NCBI GenBank assembly: GCA_902615975.1
Contig: CACMRC010000009.1
Span: 1 to 62,067 of the forward strand
Length of the DNA: 62,067 nt
Direction of reading: 5' to 3'
Source: an uncultured Pelagibacteraceae bacterium
GTDB taxonomy: Bacteria; Pseudomonadota; Alphaproteobacteria; Pelagibacterales; Pelagibacteraceae
The translations under genes were made by a program, and so were the position numbers. Positions 20,072-27,586 of the stretch are shown piece by piece. The first letter of the stretch is position 1. Every line of letters begins with the position of its first letter. The notes beneath the pieces are model-generated. The model saw nothing but the letters and a program-made list of their open reading frames with translations. It made no database searches and had not been told where the DNA came from.

Positions 20072-20469
20072 TATTTTGATTTACATTTTTTACATAAACC
20101 AAAAAATTCTAAATTATACTTACTGTATCTCATCCCAGAGTCATCTTCAAAATTTGACAGATATTTTGAAAGTTTTGAATTACTTATTTCAGATACATTT
20201 TCACAACTTTCACAAATTGAAAAAGCTGTTGCTTTGGAAATTTGACAACTAGAATTCTGACAAGCTATAAAGGCATTTCTACTTTCAATTTTATGTATTT
20301 TTCCGATTTCAACTAACTTATCTAAAGCTCTATATACTTGTAATGGAGCTTTAATTCCTTTTTTTTGTACATTAAAAAGAATTGCATAAGCCTTCATTGG
20401 TTCACCAGATTTATCAATTAGGTCAAAAATAATTTTTTGATTTTTGGAAAGGTTATGTTCTTTTTGCAT
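20071..20469 (-). CDS. zur: Fur-family zinc uptake regulator
   Basis: Zur represses zinc importers when bound to zinc. The 132-residue protein has the Fur winged helix (about 1-80) and a C-terminal region with structural-zinc pairs CESC and CKKC. By alignment to my memory of E. coli Zur, the sensing-site His77, Cys88 and Glu111 equivalents are kept (IHKIES, FIAC, NVSE). The His96 equivalent is absent, with an extra Cys nearby (SSCQ). It lies in the znuC-znuB-zur run, 24 bp after znuB, opposite znuA, which supports Zur rather than Fur or PerR. Confidence 0.88.
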   Translation of the reverse strand: MQKEHNLSKNQKIIFDLIDKSGEPMKAYAILFNVQKKGIKAPLQVYRALDKLVEIGKIHKIESRNAFIACQNSSCQISKATAFSICESCENVSEISNSKLSKYLSNFEDDSGMRYSKYNLEFFGLCKKCKSK

Positions 20470-20493
20470 TTTTAAATTCTTATCAATATGTTA

Positions 20494-21297
20494 TCAGTTT
20501 TTCAATTTAATCGATTGTTTTATTTTAAATAAAGACAGTATGAATAATACTAACGAGGCAGCTATTATTGATGGTCCTGAAGATGTATTAAATTCTAATG
20601 AAGAATATAAACCTAATACAACAGACAGTAATCCACCAATAATTGAAAATATTACCATTTTTTGAGGACTGTCTGAGATATTTCTAGCCATAGCCGCTGG
20701 TATAATTAGCATACCTGTAATTAGTAATAACCCTACCATTTTAATTGATATGGCAATTACAGCAGCCATAAGAATTGTAAAAATAGCTTTTGCTCTATCA
20801 GGGTTTAATCCTTCTGCTTCTGCTAATTCATAATTAACTGTAGATGCAAACAATGGTTTCCAAATCAATTTAAGAACTAATAAAATTACAGCGCCACCAG
20901 TCCAAATAATTAATAAATCATCAGTTGTTACAGCTAATATATCACCAAATAATAGACCCATAATATCAAAACGAATAAAGGTTAAAAAACCTATTACTAC
21001 TAATCCAACAGCTAATGAAGAATGAGCTAAAAGACCAAGCAAAGCATCCCCAGGTAAATTAGTTTTTTTCTGTAGTTGAATTAAGATTAATGCGATTACA
21101 GAAGAAATTAAAAACACTGAAATAGCAATATTTAAATCTAAAGTATATGCCATTGTTACACCAAGAAGTGCTGAATGAGCTAATGTATCACCAAAATAAG
21201 ATAATCTTCTCCAAACTACAAAACAACCTAACGGTCCTGTTACAAATGCAATTCCTATTCCTGCAAATAATGCTCTTATAAAAAAATCATCAAACAT
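20494..21297 (-). CDS. znuB: Zinc ABC transporter permease
   Basis: ZnuB forms the membrane channel of the high-affinity zinc importer. The 267-residue protein has about eight hydrophobic helices and the ABC-3 family segments GPLGCFVVWRRLSYFGDTLAHSALLGV near the start and LLLITGMLIIPAAMARNIS in the second half. It begins one base after the znuC stop and is followed by zur. Zinc specificity rests on the zur neighbour and the His-rich ZnuA; manganese permeases share the fold. Confidence 0.94.
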   Translation of the reverse strand: MFDDFFIRALFAGIGIAFVTGPLGCFVVWRRLSYFGDTLAHSALLGVTMAYTLDLNIAISVFLISSVIALILIQLQKKTNLPGDALLGLLAHSSLAVGLVVIGFLTFIRFDIMGLLFGDILAVTTDDLLIIWTGGAVILLVLKLIWKPLFASTVNYELAEAEGLNPDRAKAIFTILMAAVIAISIKMVGLLLITGMLIIPAAMARNISDSPQKMVIFSIIGGLLSVVLGLYSSLEFNTSSGPSIIAASLVLFILSLFKIKQSIKLKN

Positions 21298-21298
21298 A

Positions 21299-22045
21299 TT
21301 AGTTTTTCTTTATTTCTCCCTCATCAGAATGAACGTGGTCATGCTTATGTTCATACACAGAAAGAATTTGAGATGCTTGTTCACCAAATAAGGTTTTATA
21401 TTCATTATTTTTAGCAACATCCATTGGTGATCCAGAGCAACATACGTGACCATTTAAACAAACAACATGATCAGTTGCAGTCATAACTGTATGTAGATCA
21501 TGTGAGATTAATAGAATTCCACAATTTAGTGTATCAGAAATTCTTTTTATTAATTCATACAAAGCAATCTCACCAGTGTAATCAACTCCTTGAACAGGTT
21601 CATCAAGAACTAATAATTCAGGTTTTTTTGAAATAGCTCTTGCAATTAAAACTCTTTGAAATTCACCACCTGATAAATTTCCTAAATTTTTATTCTTAAG
21701 ATGAATAACACCTGTTAATGTAAGTGCTTCTTCAATTGCCTCATCTTTAATATTTTCAGTCAGAAGCATAAAATCATAAACTCTTAATGGTAAGGTCCAA
21801 TCAATAGATATTTTTTGAGGAACATATCCAACTTTATTTGTGTATTTCTCAACACTTCCTTCTATGTTTTTATAAATTCCCAATGCAATTTTTGCTGTAG
21901 TACTTTTTCCAGAACCATTAGGTCCAATAAGGGTAACAATTTTCCCTTTTTCAACAGTTAATGAAACACCTTCTACTAGCCATTTATCATTTTGTTTAAA
22001 ACCAGCGTTATTTAATTTTACTAATGTAGTATTTTCTGAGCTCAT
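21299..22045 (-). CDS. znuC: Zinc ABC transporter ATP-binding protein
   Basis: ZnuC powers the zinc importer. The 248 residues contain Walker A GPNGSGKST, the signature NLSGGEFQRVLIARAI, Walker B LLVLDEPVQGVD and the switch His in LISHDLHTV. The extended C-terminal tail is rich in His (EHKHDHVHSDEG), which may bind zinc. The gene starts immediately beside tandem Zur boxes and is divergent from znuA. Confidence 0.95.
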   Translation of the reverse strand: MSSENTTLVKLNNAGFKQNDKWLVEGVSLTVEKGKIVTLIGPNGSGKSTTAKIALGIYKNIEGSVEKYTNKVGYVPQKISIDWTLPLRVYDFMLLTENIKDEAIEEALTLTGVIHLKNKNLGNLSGGEFQRVLIARAISKKPELLVLDEPVQGVDYTGEIALYELIKRISDTLNCGILLISHDLHTVMTATDHVVCLNGHVCCSGSPMDVAKNNEYKTLFGEQASQILSVYEHKHDHVHSDEGEIKKN

Positions 22046-22065
22046 ATATTGCTTGACTTATAAAT

Positions 22066-22096
22066 GTTATATTATTACATAACGTTATATTATAAC
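22066..22096. promoter_or_regulatory. Two tandem Zur boxes in the znuC/znuA divergent promoter
   Basis: The sequence GTTATATTATAAC at 22084-22096 matches the core of the proteobacterial Zur operator as I know it (GTTATA-N-TATAAC). A second copy with one mismatch, GTTATATTATTAC, lies at 22066-22078. The centres are 18 bp apart, so two Zur dimers could bind side by side. The boxes fill the middle of the 71-bp gap between the znuC and znuA starts, and a -35-like TTGACT (22053-22058) precedes them toward znuA. Both directions would be repressed when zinc is plentiful. Confidence 0.8.
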
Positions 22097-22116
22097 AACT
22101 AATTAAATTACTTATT

Positions 22117-23190
22117 ATGAAAAATATTAAAAAAATACCACTTATATTCTCAATATTATCAATTCTAACATTCTTTACACCAGCAAATGCTGAAATAAAA
22201 GTAGTTGCTTCTATTAAACCAATTCATTCATTAGCTAGTTACTTAATGGATGGTATTGCTAAACCTGATTTAATAGTTGATGGATATGCTTCTCCACACG
22301 GATTTGCAATGAAACCTTCACACGCAAAAATGCTTCAAAATGCCGACCTAATATTCTGGGTTGGTGAAGATTTAGAGAGTTTTTTAGAAAAACCATTGAG
22401 TTCAATTGCTAAGAAAGCAGAAAAAATTGAATTAATGGATACTAAAGGATTACAAGTATTAAAATTTAGAGAAAGAAATATTTTTGACGAACATGGTCAT
22501 GACGATCACGGACATGATGATGACCACGGTAAAAAAGAAGATGATCACGACGACCATGGACATGATGATGACCACGGTAAAAAAGAAGATGATCATGACG
22601 ACCACGGACATGATGACGATCATGGTAAAAAAGAAGATGATCATGACGACCACGGACATGATGACGATCATGATGGACATGCGCATGGTGAATTTGATCC
22701 ACACATTTGGTTGGACCCAATTAATGCAAAAGCTATGTTAAATGAAATGGCAGAACATTTAATTGAAAATGATCCTAAAAATGAAGCTAAATATAAAAGT
22801 AATTTAGCTAAAGCTTTACAAGAAATCGATAAACTTACAATTGATGTAATGACAGATTTAAGTAACAGTGTTTCTTCAATTGTATTCCATGACGCTTATC
22901 AATATTTTGAGGAAAGATTTAATGTTAAAGTGTTAGGTGCATTTACTGTTAATACAGATGTTATGCCTGGAGCTGAACAACTTGCTGAAATTAGAGAAAT
23001 TATCGAGCATGATAAAGTGGCTTGTGTATTCTCAGAGCCTCAGTTTAATCCTGATATTATCAATGCAGTTGCAAAAGATATGAAGATTAAAACTGGCGTT
23101 TTAGATCCTCTTGGTGCAACATTAGATCCAGGAAAAGACTTATATTTCAATTTAATTAGAAATATGTCAGCATCATTCAAAGGTTGTTAA
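22117..23190 (+). CDS. znuA: Zinc ABC transporter periplasmic binding protein
   Basis: ZnuA captures zinc in the periplasm for ZnuBC. The 357 residues start with a signal peptide ending ANA (about residue 25). The cluster A-I fold shows metal-ligand regions ASPHGFAMKPSHAKM, FDPHIWLDP and VFHDAYQYF. Between the first two lies a long His/Asp-rich loop (about residues 123-190) made of a 16-residue unit repeated three times plus a partial copy. Such loops are typical of ZnuA and are thought to gather or sense zinc. The start lies 20 bp past the second Zur box. Confidence 0.96.
   Translation: MKNIKKIPLIFSILSILTFFTPANAEIKVVASIKPIHSLASYLMDGIAKPDLIVDGYASPHGFAMKPSHAKMLQNADLIFWVGEDLESFLEKPLSSIAKKAEKIELMDTKGLQVLKFRERNIFDEHGHDDHGHDDDHGKKEDDHDDHGHDDDHGKKEDDHDDHGHDDDHGKKEDDHDDHGHDDDHDGHAHGEFDPHIWLDPINAKAMLNEMAEHLIENDPKNEAKYKSNLAKALQEIDKLTIDVMTDLSNSVSSIVFHDAYQYFEERFNVKVLGAFTVNTDVMPGAEQLAEIREIIEHDKVACVFSEPQFNPDIINAVAKDMKIKTGVLDPLGATLDPGKDLYFNLIRNMSASFKGC
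22510..22680 (+). repeat. 48-bp in-frame tandem repeat in znuA
   Basis: A 48-bp unit starting GGACATGATGA recurs at 22510, 22558, 22606 and (partial) 22654. It encodes the 16-residue unit HGHDDDHGKKEDDHDD. Copies differ only at a few synonymous positions, so the array looks recently expanded or homogenised. The period is a multiple of three, so copy-number change would lengthen or shorten the metal loop without a frameshift. Confidence 0.95.
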
Positions 23191-23202
23191 TAAAAATTAG
23201 GT

Positions 23203-23236
23203 TTAATCCGAGAATTTTTTTAAATTCTCGGATTAA
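23203..23236. terminator. Strong stem-loop after znuA
   Basis: A perfect 15-bp stem (TTAATCCGAGAATTT at 23203-23217 pairing with 23222-23236) encloses a TTTT loop, 12 bp after the znuA stop. No long T-run follows on the plus strand, so it may be an mRNA-stabilising 3' hairpin or a weak terminator. It separates znuA from the next gene. Confidence 0.65.
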
Positions 23237-23321
23237 CAAATAATTATTATTGTTATTTAATCTCACAAAAAGCATTGTATTTATTTTAAAGAAGATTTAA
23301 TTTCTTTCCTAATCTGACTTT

Positions 23322-24203
23322 ATGAATGATTTAAATTTATTTAAAAAAAATGGCTTTCTTATTAAAGAAAATCTAATTTCTCAAACTAAGATAAATAAAA
23401 TAAATAAAATTGTTAATGAAGTAATTTTAAAAGAGAAAAAGAAAAAAAATGGTAATGGTGCAAATGGAACTCAATCCTATGACAATTACCATTTTGTCTA
23501 CAATTCAGGCTCTTCTAAAAATAAAGAAATTCTAAGACTAAATAATCCTCAGAACAGACATAAAATCTTCTATGAATTATCTAGAGATAAAAAGATTATA
23601 TCTATAGCTAAAAAATTATTAGGTGGAACGGTGAGATTTCATCTGGGTAAATTAAATTTTAAGCTTCCAAATAAGAAAAAAGGTAGTGAAATTGGATGGC
23701 ACCAAGATTGGGCTTTTTACCCTCATACAAACGATGATTTAATTACAGTTGGCATATATTTAGATGATTGCTATGAAAAAAATGGGCCACTTAAAATAAT
23801 AAAAAAATCACACAAAAAGAAATTGTACAGTCACCACAGCAAAGAAAATTATTTTGTTGGAAAAATAGACACTAAGAAAGATAAAATAGGAACTAAGGAT
23901 AGTGTTTCAATAACTGGGACGGCAGGAACAGTAGTATTTTTTCACTGTAGATCAGTTCATGGGTCTGGACACAATCAAATGAATAACTCAAGACCCTTAA
24001 TTTTATTTGGATATAGAGCTTGTGATGCGTGGCCATTAATCAATGACGGAAACCCTCATCCTGAGGTTGATTTGGAAAATTATGACAAAAATATAATTGT
24101 AGGAAATAAATCAATAAAACCAAGATTGACTAGAGTTCCAACCATAATCCCACTGCCTAAGAAGAAACACTACGTTTCTATCTATGAACTTCAAAAAAAT
24201 TAA
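23322..24203 (+). CDS. Phytanoyl-CoA dioxygenase (PhyH) family protein
   Basis: This 293-residue protein is an Fe(II)/2-oxoglutarate-dependent oxygenase by motif. The iron triad is His127-x-Asp129 (GWHQDWAF) and His213 (SVHGSGHN), and Arg224 is placed to bind 2-oxoglutarate. PhyH relatives hydroxylate varied small molecules, lipids and osmolytes, so the substrate cannot be named. It stands after the znuA hairpin and before a small membrane protein and arsC, with 56 bp to the next gene. A link to either neighbour is unproven. Confidence 0.85.
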   Translation: MNDLNLFKKNGFLIKENLISQTKINKINKIVNEVILKEKKKKNGNGANGTQSYDNYHFVYNSGSSKNKEILRLNNPQNRHKIFYELSRDKKIISIAKKLLGGTVRFHLGKLNFKLPNKKKGSEIGWHQDWAFYPHTNDDLITVGIYLDDCYEKNGPLKIIKKSHKKKLYSHHSKENYFVGKIDTKKDKIGTKDSVSITGTAGTVVFFHCRSVHGSGHNQMNNSRPLILFGYRACDAWPLINDGNPHPEVDLENYDKNIIVGNKSIKPRLTRVPTIIPLPKKKHYVSIYELQKN

Positions 24204-24259
24204 ATCACATTAAAGTTTATTGTAATAAATCCTTAACAAAACATTCATATAAATTTTGA

Positions 24260-24484
24260 ATGTCATTTTTAAAAAAATATCTAAAGTGGATAAGTACACT
24301 CTTAGTGTTAACTGGTATTTTACTTACAAATCTTAATATTTACCCGCTGAATATTTATTTTCATGGGCTTGGTGTTGTCGGATGGACAATTTCAGGTTTC
24401 TTATTAAAGGATAAGGCTATTTTAACTAACTTTGGATTACAAATTCCATTATTTGTGATTGGTATTTATAAAATTATTTTTTAA
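24260..24484 (+). CDS. Small membrane protein upstream of arsC
   Basis: I do not recognise this 74-residue protein. It has two to three hydrophobic segments (about residues 11-27, 33-48 and 55-73), with one short charged loop (LKDKA) between the last two. Its stop overlaps the arsC start by one base (TAATG), so the two are translationally coupled. The context suggests a role linked to the arsenate-reductase/aquaporin pair, but nothing in the sequence proves it. Confidence 0.7.
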   Translation: MSFLKKYLKWISTLLVLTGILLTNLNIYPLNIYFHGLGVVGWTISGFLLKDKAILTNFGLQIPLFVIGIYKIIF

Positions 24485-24915
24485 TGAAAAATATTTTATT
24501 TGTATGCACAGGAAATTCAGCAAGAAGCATTATTGCTGAGAGCATTATTAATAACGAATACTCAAATAAATTTAAAGCTTTTAGTGCTGGTAGTAATCCA
24601 TCTGGAACAATTAATATTGATGTTAGAAGTTTTTTAGAGAAAAATAAAAATTATGATCTAACTAATTATAGTTCTAAAAACTTTGAAGAGTTTATAAATA
24701 ATGAAATAAAAATGGATCATGTAATAACAGTATGCAATAACGCAAATAATGAGGTATGTCCTATTTGGCCTGATAAAAACCAAATTATACATTGGGATAT
24801 AGATGATCCAGTAACAAAACTTCAAACTGCAAATGATGAAGAAAAGCAAATTATCATTAGAAACACTTTCAATATTATAAGCAATAAAATTAAAGATTGG
24901 TTAGATGAAAAATAA
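24484..24915 (+). CDS. arsC: Arsenate reductase (LMW-phosphatase type)
   Basis: This ArsC type reduces arsenate to arsenite using a cascade of three cysteines and thioredoxin. The 143-residue protein has the phosphatase P-loop C8-x5-R14 (VCTGNSARS) and a Cys84/Cys92 pair in VCNNANNEVCPIWP, which distinguishes it from plain tyrosine phosphatases. It overlaps the aquaporin gene by 11 bp. No arsR repressor, arsB or acr3 pump is present in the window. Arsenate enters through phosphate transporters, so the pst genes about 7-12 kb downstream make biological sense as company. Confidence 0.9.
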   Translation: MKNILFVCTGNSARSIIAESIINNEYSNKFKAFSAGSNPSGTINIDVRSFLEKNKNYDLTNYSSKNFEEFINNEIKMDHVITVCNNANNEVCPIWPDKNQIIHWDIDDPVTKLQTANDEEKQIIIRNTFNIISNKIKDWLDEK

Positions 24916-25564
24916 AAATAGATATTTTCTTTCAGAATTTATTGGAAGTTGTTTTCTGGTAATGATCATAGTTGGATCAGGTTTAATGGCGGAAAATCTT
25001 ACCGATGATACAGCGGTAATGCTAATTGCAAATACTATAGCAACTGGAGCTGGATTATTTGTATTAATAACTGTTTTTGCAGATGTATCTGGGGCTCACT
25101 TCAATCCATTTGTAAGTATTGCTATGACAATAACTGGAAAATTAAAAAAACGTCTTCTACCCTTTTATATTTCAGCTCAGATCCTTGGATGTTTATTAGG
25201 TGTGGCTTTAGCTAATTTCTTTTTTGAACATCAAATTTTTGAATTATCGACAAAATCAAGAGATGGTATCTATATTTTTGTATCAGAAATTGTTGCAACA
25301 TTAGGACTAATAATCATTATTTTTGGATCTATGAAGTCAGGTAAAATTACCGTAGCTGCATCTGTTGGGTTATATATTACAGCGGGTTATTGGTTTACTT
25401 CATCAACATCTTTTGCAAATCCTGCTGTAGCAATAGCAAGAACATTCACAGAGTCGTTTACTGGTATAAGTTATTTTAACACTCCTTTTTATATAGTTGC
25501 AGAATTAATTGGTATGTTAATTGCAGTTTATATCGCAAAAAAATTATTCTTAGAAAAAGATTGA
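24905..25564 (+). CDS. MIP-family channel, AqpS-like (probable arsenite exit channel)
   Basis: The 219-residue, six-helix protein belongs to the major intrinsic protein family. The first half-helix motif is NPF (residues 67-69) instead of NPA and the second is NPA (172-174) followed by VAIAR, with Arg179 displaced from its usual place next to NPA. Sinorhizobium AqpS, encoded beside arsC, lets arsenite leave the cell down its gradient, and the overlap with arsC here suggests the same job. Glycerol, water or another metalloid are alternatives. Confidence 0.8.
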   Translation: MKNKNRYFLSEFIGSCFLVMIIVGSGLMAENLTDDTAVMLIANTIATGAGLFVLITVFADVSGAHFNPFVSIAMTITGKLKKRLLPFYISAQILGCLLGVALANFFFEHQIFELSTKSRDGIYIFVSEIVATLGLIIIIFGSMKSGKITVAASVGLYITAGYWFTSSTSFANPAVAIARTFTESFTGISYFNTPFYIVAELIGMLIAVYIAKKLFLEKD

Positions 25565-26058
25565 AAAATTTAAAACTAACAAACAATATTAAATTAATTA
25601 ATAAAAAATTTAAAAAAAATGAATTTTATCATTTTTTAAAAACTTCAAACCTTTCAATCGTAATACCCAAAATTAAGAACAAGTATATTTTGGTTTCACA
25701 AAAAAGAATTCCTATAAATCAAATTAATTTTGAGTTTCCATCTGGTATAATTGAAAAACATGAAACAGCTTTAATATCTGCTAAAAAAGAATTAATTGAA
25801 GAAACAGGATATAAATCAAGAAATAAATTGAGAAAAATTACTTCATTTTATTCTGAACCAGGTCGACTCACCACTAAAATTACTGGTTTTTTTTGTAATA
25901 ATCTTATTAAAATTTCAAAGCCTGAAAAAGGAATAAAAATCCACATAGTTTCAGATCATCAAATAATTAAATTAATTAAGAATGGTAAATTTAATAACGC
26001 CTCTCATATTGGTATGTTTTTGTTTTATAAAAAAAAATCACTAACGTATAAGTTGTAA
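25561..26058 (+). CDS. Nudix hydrolase
   Basis: Nudix enzymes cleave nucleoside diphosphates linked to another group; ADP-ribose-type substrates are likely for this layout. The 165-residue protein has a Nudix box at 62-84 (GIIEKHETA...ELIEETGY), with Lys76 where the family has Arg. The only reasonable start is TTG at 25561, overlapping the aquaporin stop, because the next in-frame ATG is near the C-terminus. Position at the end of the arsC run suggests co-transcription. It meets ppx tail to tail with a 16-bp gap. Confidence 0.82.
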   Translation: MKNLKLTNNIKLINKKFKKNEFYHFLKTSNLSIVIPKIKNKYILVSQKRIPINQINFEFPSGIIEKHETALISAKKELIEETGYKSRNKLRKITSFYSEPGRLTTKITGFFCNNLIKISKPEKGIKIHIVSDHQIIKLIKNGKFNNASHIGMFLFYKKKSLTYKL

Positions 26059-26074
26059 TAGATTAAATTAAATT

Positions 26075-27586
26075 TTAATTATTTGAGTAAATTACTCTCG
26101 GCTCTAAAAATAATTCTCGCGCAAGAGCTTTAAATCTTTTTGTAACTTGTTTAGAAATTATTTCTTGATGTTGTGCTGGAATTTTTAAAAATACAGAGTT
26201 ACCTCTTTTATACAATTTAAATTCCTCTAAGAAGATAGTAGAAATAGATGTAAGTGAGTGAGCAAATCTTAAGGCTGCACCAACTTGTTTACTAGAAAAA
26301 ATTTCATTATTATTTAAAAATTTCAAATATTCTATTTTAGGGTTGTATTTAATGCTGCAGTACCTCCAATAACATGAAAGAGCTATTTGAATTCTTTCTT
26401 TATGTGAAATTCTCAATAACGGAGTATTTAATGTTTCTTGAAAAACTAATTCTGCTTTTTGAAAAGCACCAAGTCCCCAATCCATATGACTTAAAACACA
26501 AGCTAAATTAAGCAATTTTTCATCGAAATGTTCATTACCATCAAATACAGGTTTGATAAATTCATGATACTTTTTGTAAGTTAATCCCAAATCACCTCTT
26601 TTCTTAGAAATATATTCTAATGATTTTTCAAAAACTTGAGAGTTATCAATATTTTTAAAGTAATCTGTTGCAAGAGATCCCTCTCTAATACCGCTTATAG
26701 AGCATATTATGTTTTTTGGATTTGTTGCTCTCATGATCTCATCTAATATTATAGAGCTATATGGTAGATAGGGTGTTCTAGATTTAGATATATATTCAAC
26801 TGTTTTTAGTTTTGCTTTGTTGAACGATGCTATTTTTTCTACAAATGTCGATATAGTTTCATAATTTACTGAATACTGATGGATTATGTGGACAGGGTGT
26901 TTATTTTGAAAAAGATGAAGTTTAAATAAAGCTCTCCATGTTCCACCAACTAAATATAGGTTTTCAAATTTTTTTTTAGATAACCATTTCTCACCTCTCA
27001 AAAGTTTTTTTATATATTTGGAAAGGTTTCTCTTTTTTACAATTGGATTATTTATTAATCTTAAAACACCTAAGGGTAAAGATGTTTTATTAGTGATCAA
27101 ACCATTTTCAACTCGAGCTAGTTCTAAACTACCTCCACCAAGATCGGCAACTAACCCATCTACATTATCAAATCCAATTTTAACACCTTCTGCTGAACAA
27201 ATTGCTTCTTCCTCACCACTTAAGATTTCTATTTTTTTCTTAAAAAGATTTTCTACGTATTCAACAAATGGTTTTGCATCAGTTGCTTCTCTTAAAACAG
27301 CAGTTGCTATTATTTTTAAATTAACAATTTTAGAAACATTTAAAATCTCTGAAAATCTCTTCAATACTTTTTGAGCATAATCAACACCAGACTTATGAAG
27401 TTTTCTTGATTTATCTAAATTTTTACCAAGTTCACAAACAGCTTTTTCATTGAAAAATGGCACACGAGAAGAGCTAAAATCTTCATAAATTAGCATCCTA
27501 ATAGAATTAGATCCTATATCAATAACTGCTAATTTAGCAGGTTTTAATTTTAAATTTTGTTTATTTTTAAAAACTTTAATTTCCAC
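26075..27586 (-). CDS. ppx: Exopolyphosphatase / Ppx-GppA family
   Basis: Ppx removes terminal phosphates from polyphosphate, or from pppGpp in the GppA branch. The 503-residue protein has the ASKHA nucleotide-binding fold: AVIDIGSNSIRMLIYED near the start, ATAVLREATDA, the catalytic ILSGEEEAICSAEG and VADLGGGSLEL. A C-terminal helical HD-like region follows. It overlaps ppk by 11 bp, and that pairing favours Ppx over GppA. Confidence 0.92.
   Translation of the reverse strand: MEIKVFKNKQNLKLKPAKLAVIDIGSNSIRMLIYEDFSSSRVPFFNEKAVCELGKNLDKSRKLHKSGVDYAQKVLKRFSEILNVSKIVNLKIIATAVLREATDAKPFVEYVENLFKKKIEILSGEEEAICSAEGVKIGFDNVDGLVADLGGGSLELARVENGLITNKTSLPLGVLRLINNPIVKKRNLSKYIKKLLRGEKWLSKKKFENLYLVGGTWRALFKLHLFQNKHPVHIIHQYSVNYETISTFVEKIASFNKAKLKTVEYISKSRTPYLPYSSIILDEIMRATNPKNIICSISGIREGSLATDYFKNIDNSQVFEKSLEYISKKRGDLGLTYKKYHEFIKPVFDGNEHFDEKLLNLACVLSHMDWGLGAFQKAELVFQETLNTPLLRISHKERIQIALSCYWRYCSIKYNPKIEYLKFLNNNEIFSSKQVGAALRFAHSLTSISTIFLEEFKLYKRGNSVFLKIPAQHQEIISKQVTKRFKALARELFLEPRVIYSNN

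Noticed and set aside
22510..22680. CRISPR-like periodic repeat
   Set aside because: The repeat has no unique spacers, lies in frame within a signal-peptide-bearing ZnuA, and encodes a known kind of metal loop.
22459..22741. Met/Val-rich and His/Arg-rich open reading frames in other frames over the znuA repeat
   Set aside because: They are by-products of the 48-bp tandem repeat, which stays open in several frames; only the ZnuA frame has a signal peptide and family motifs.
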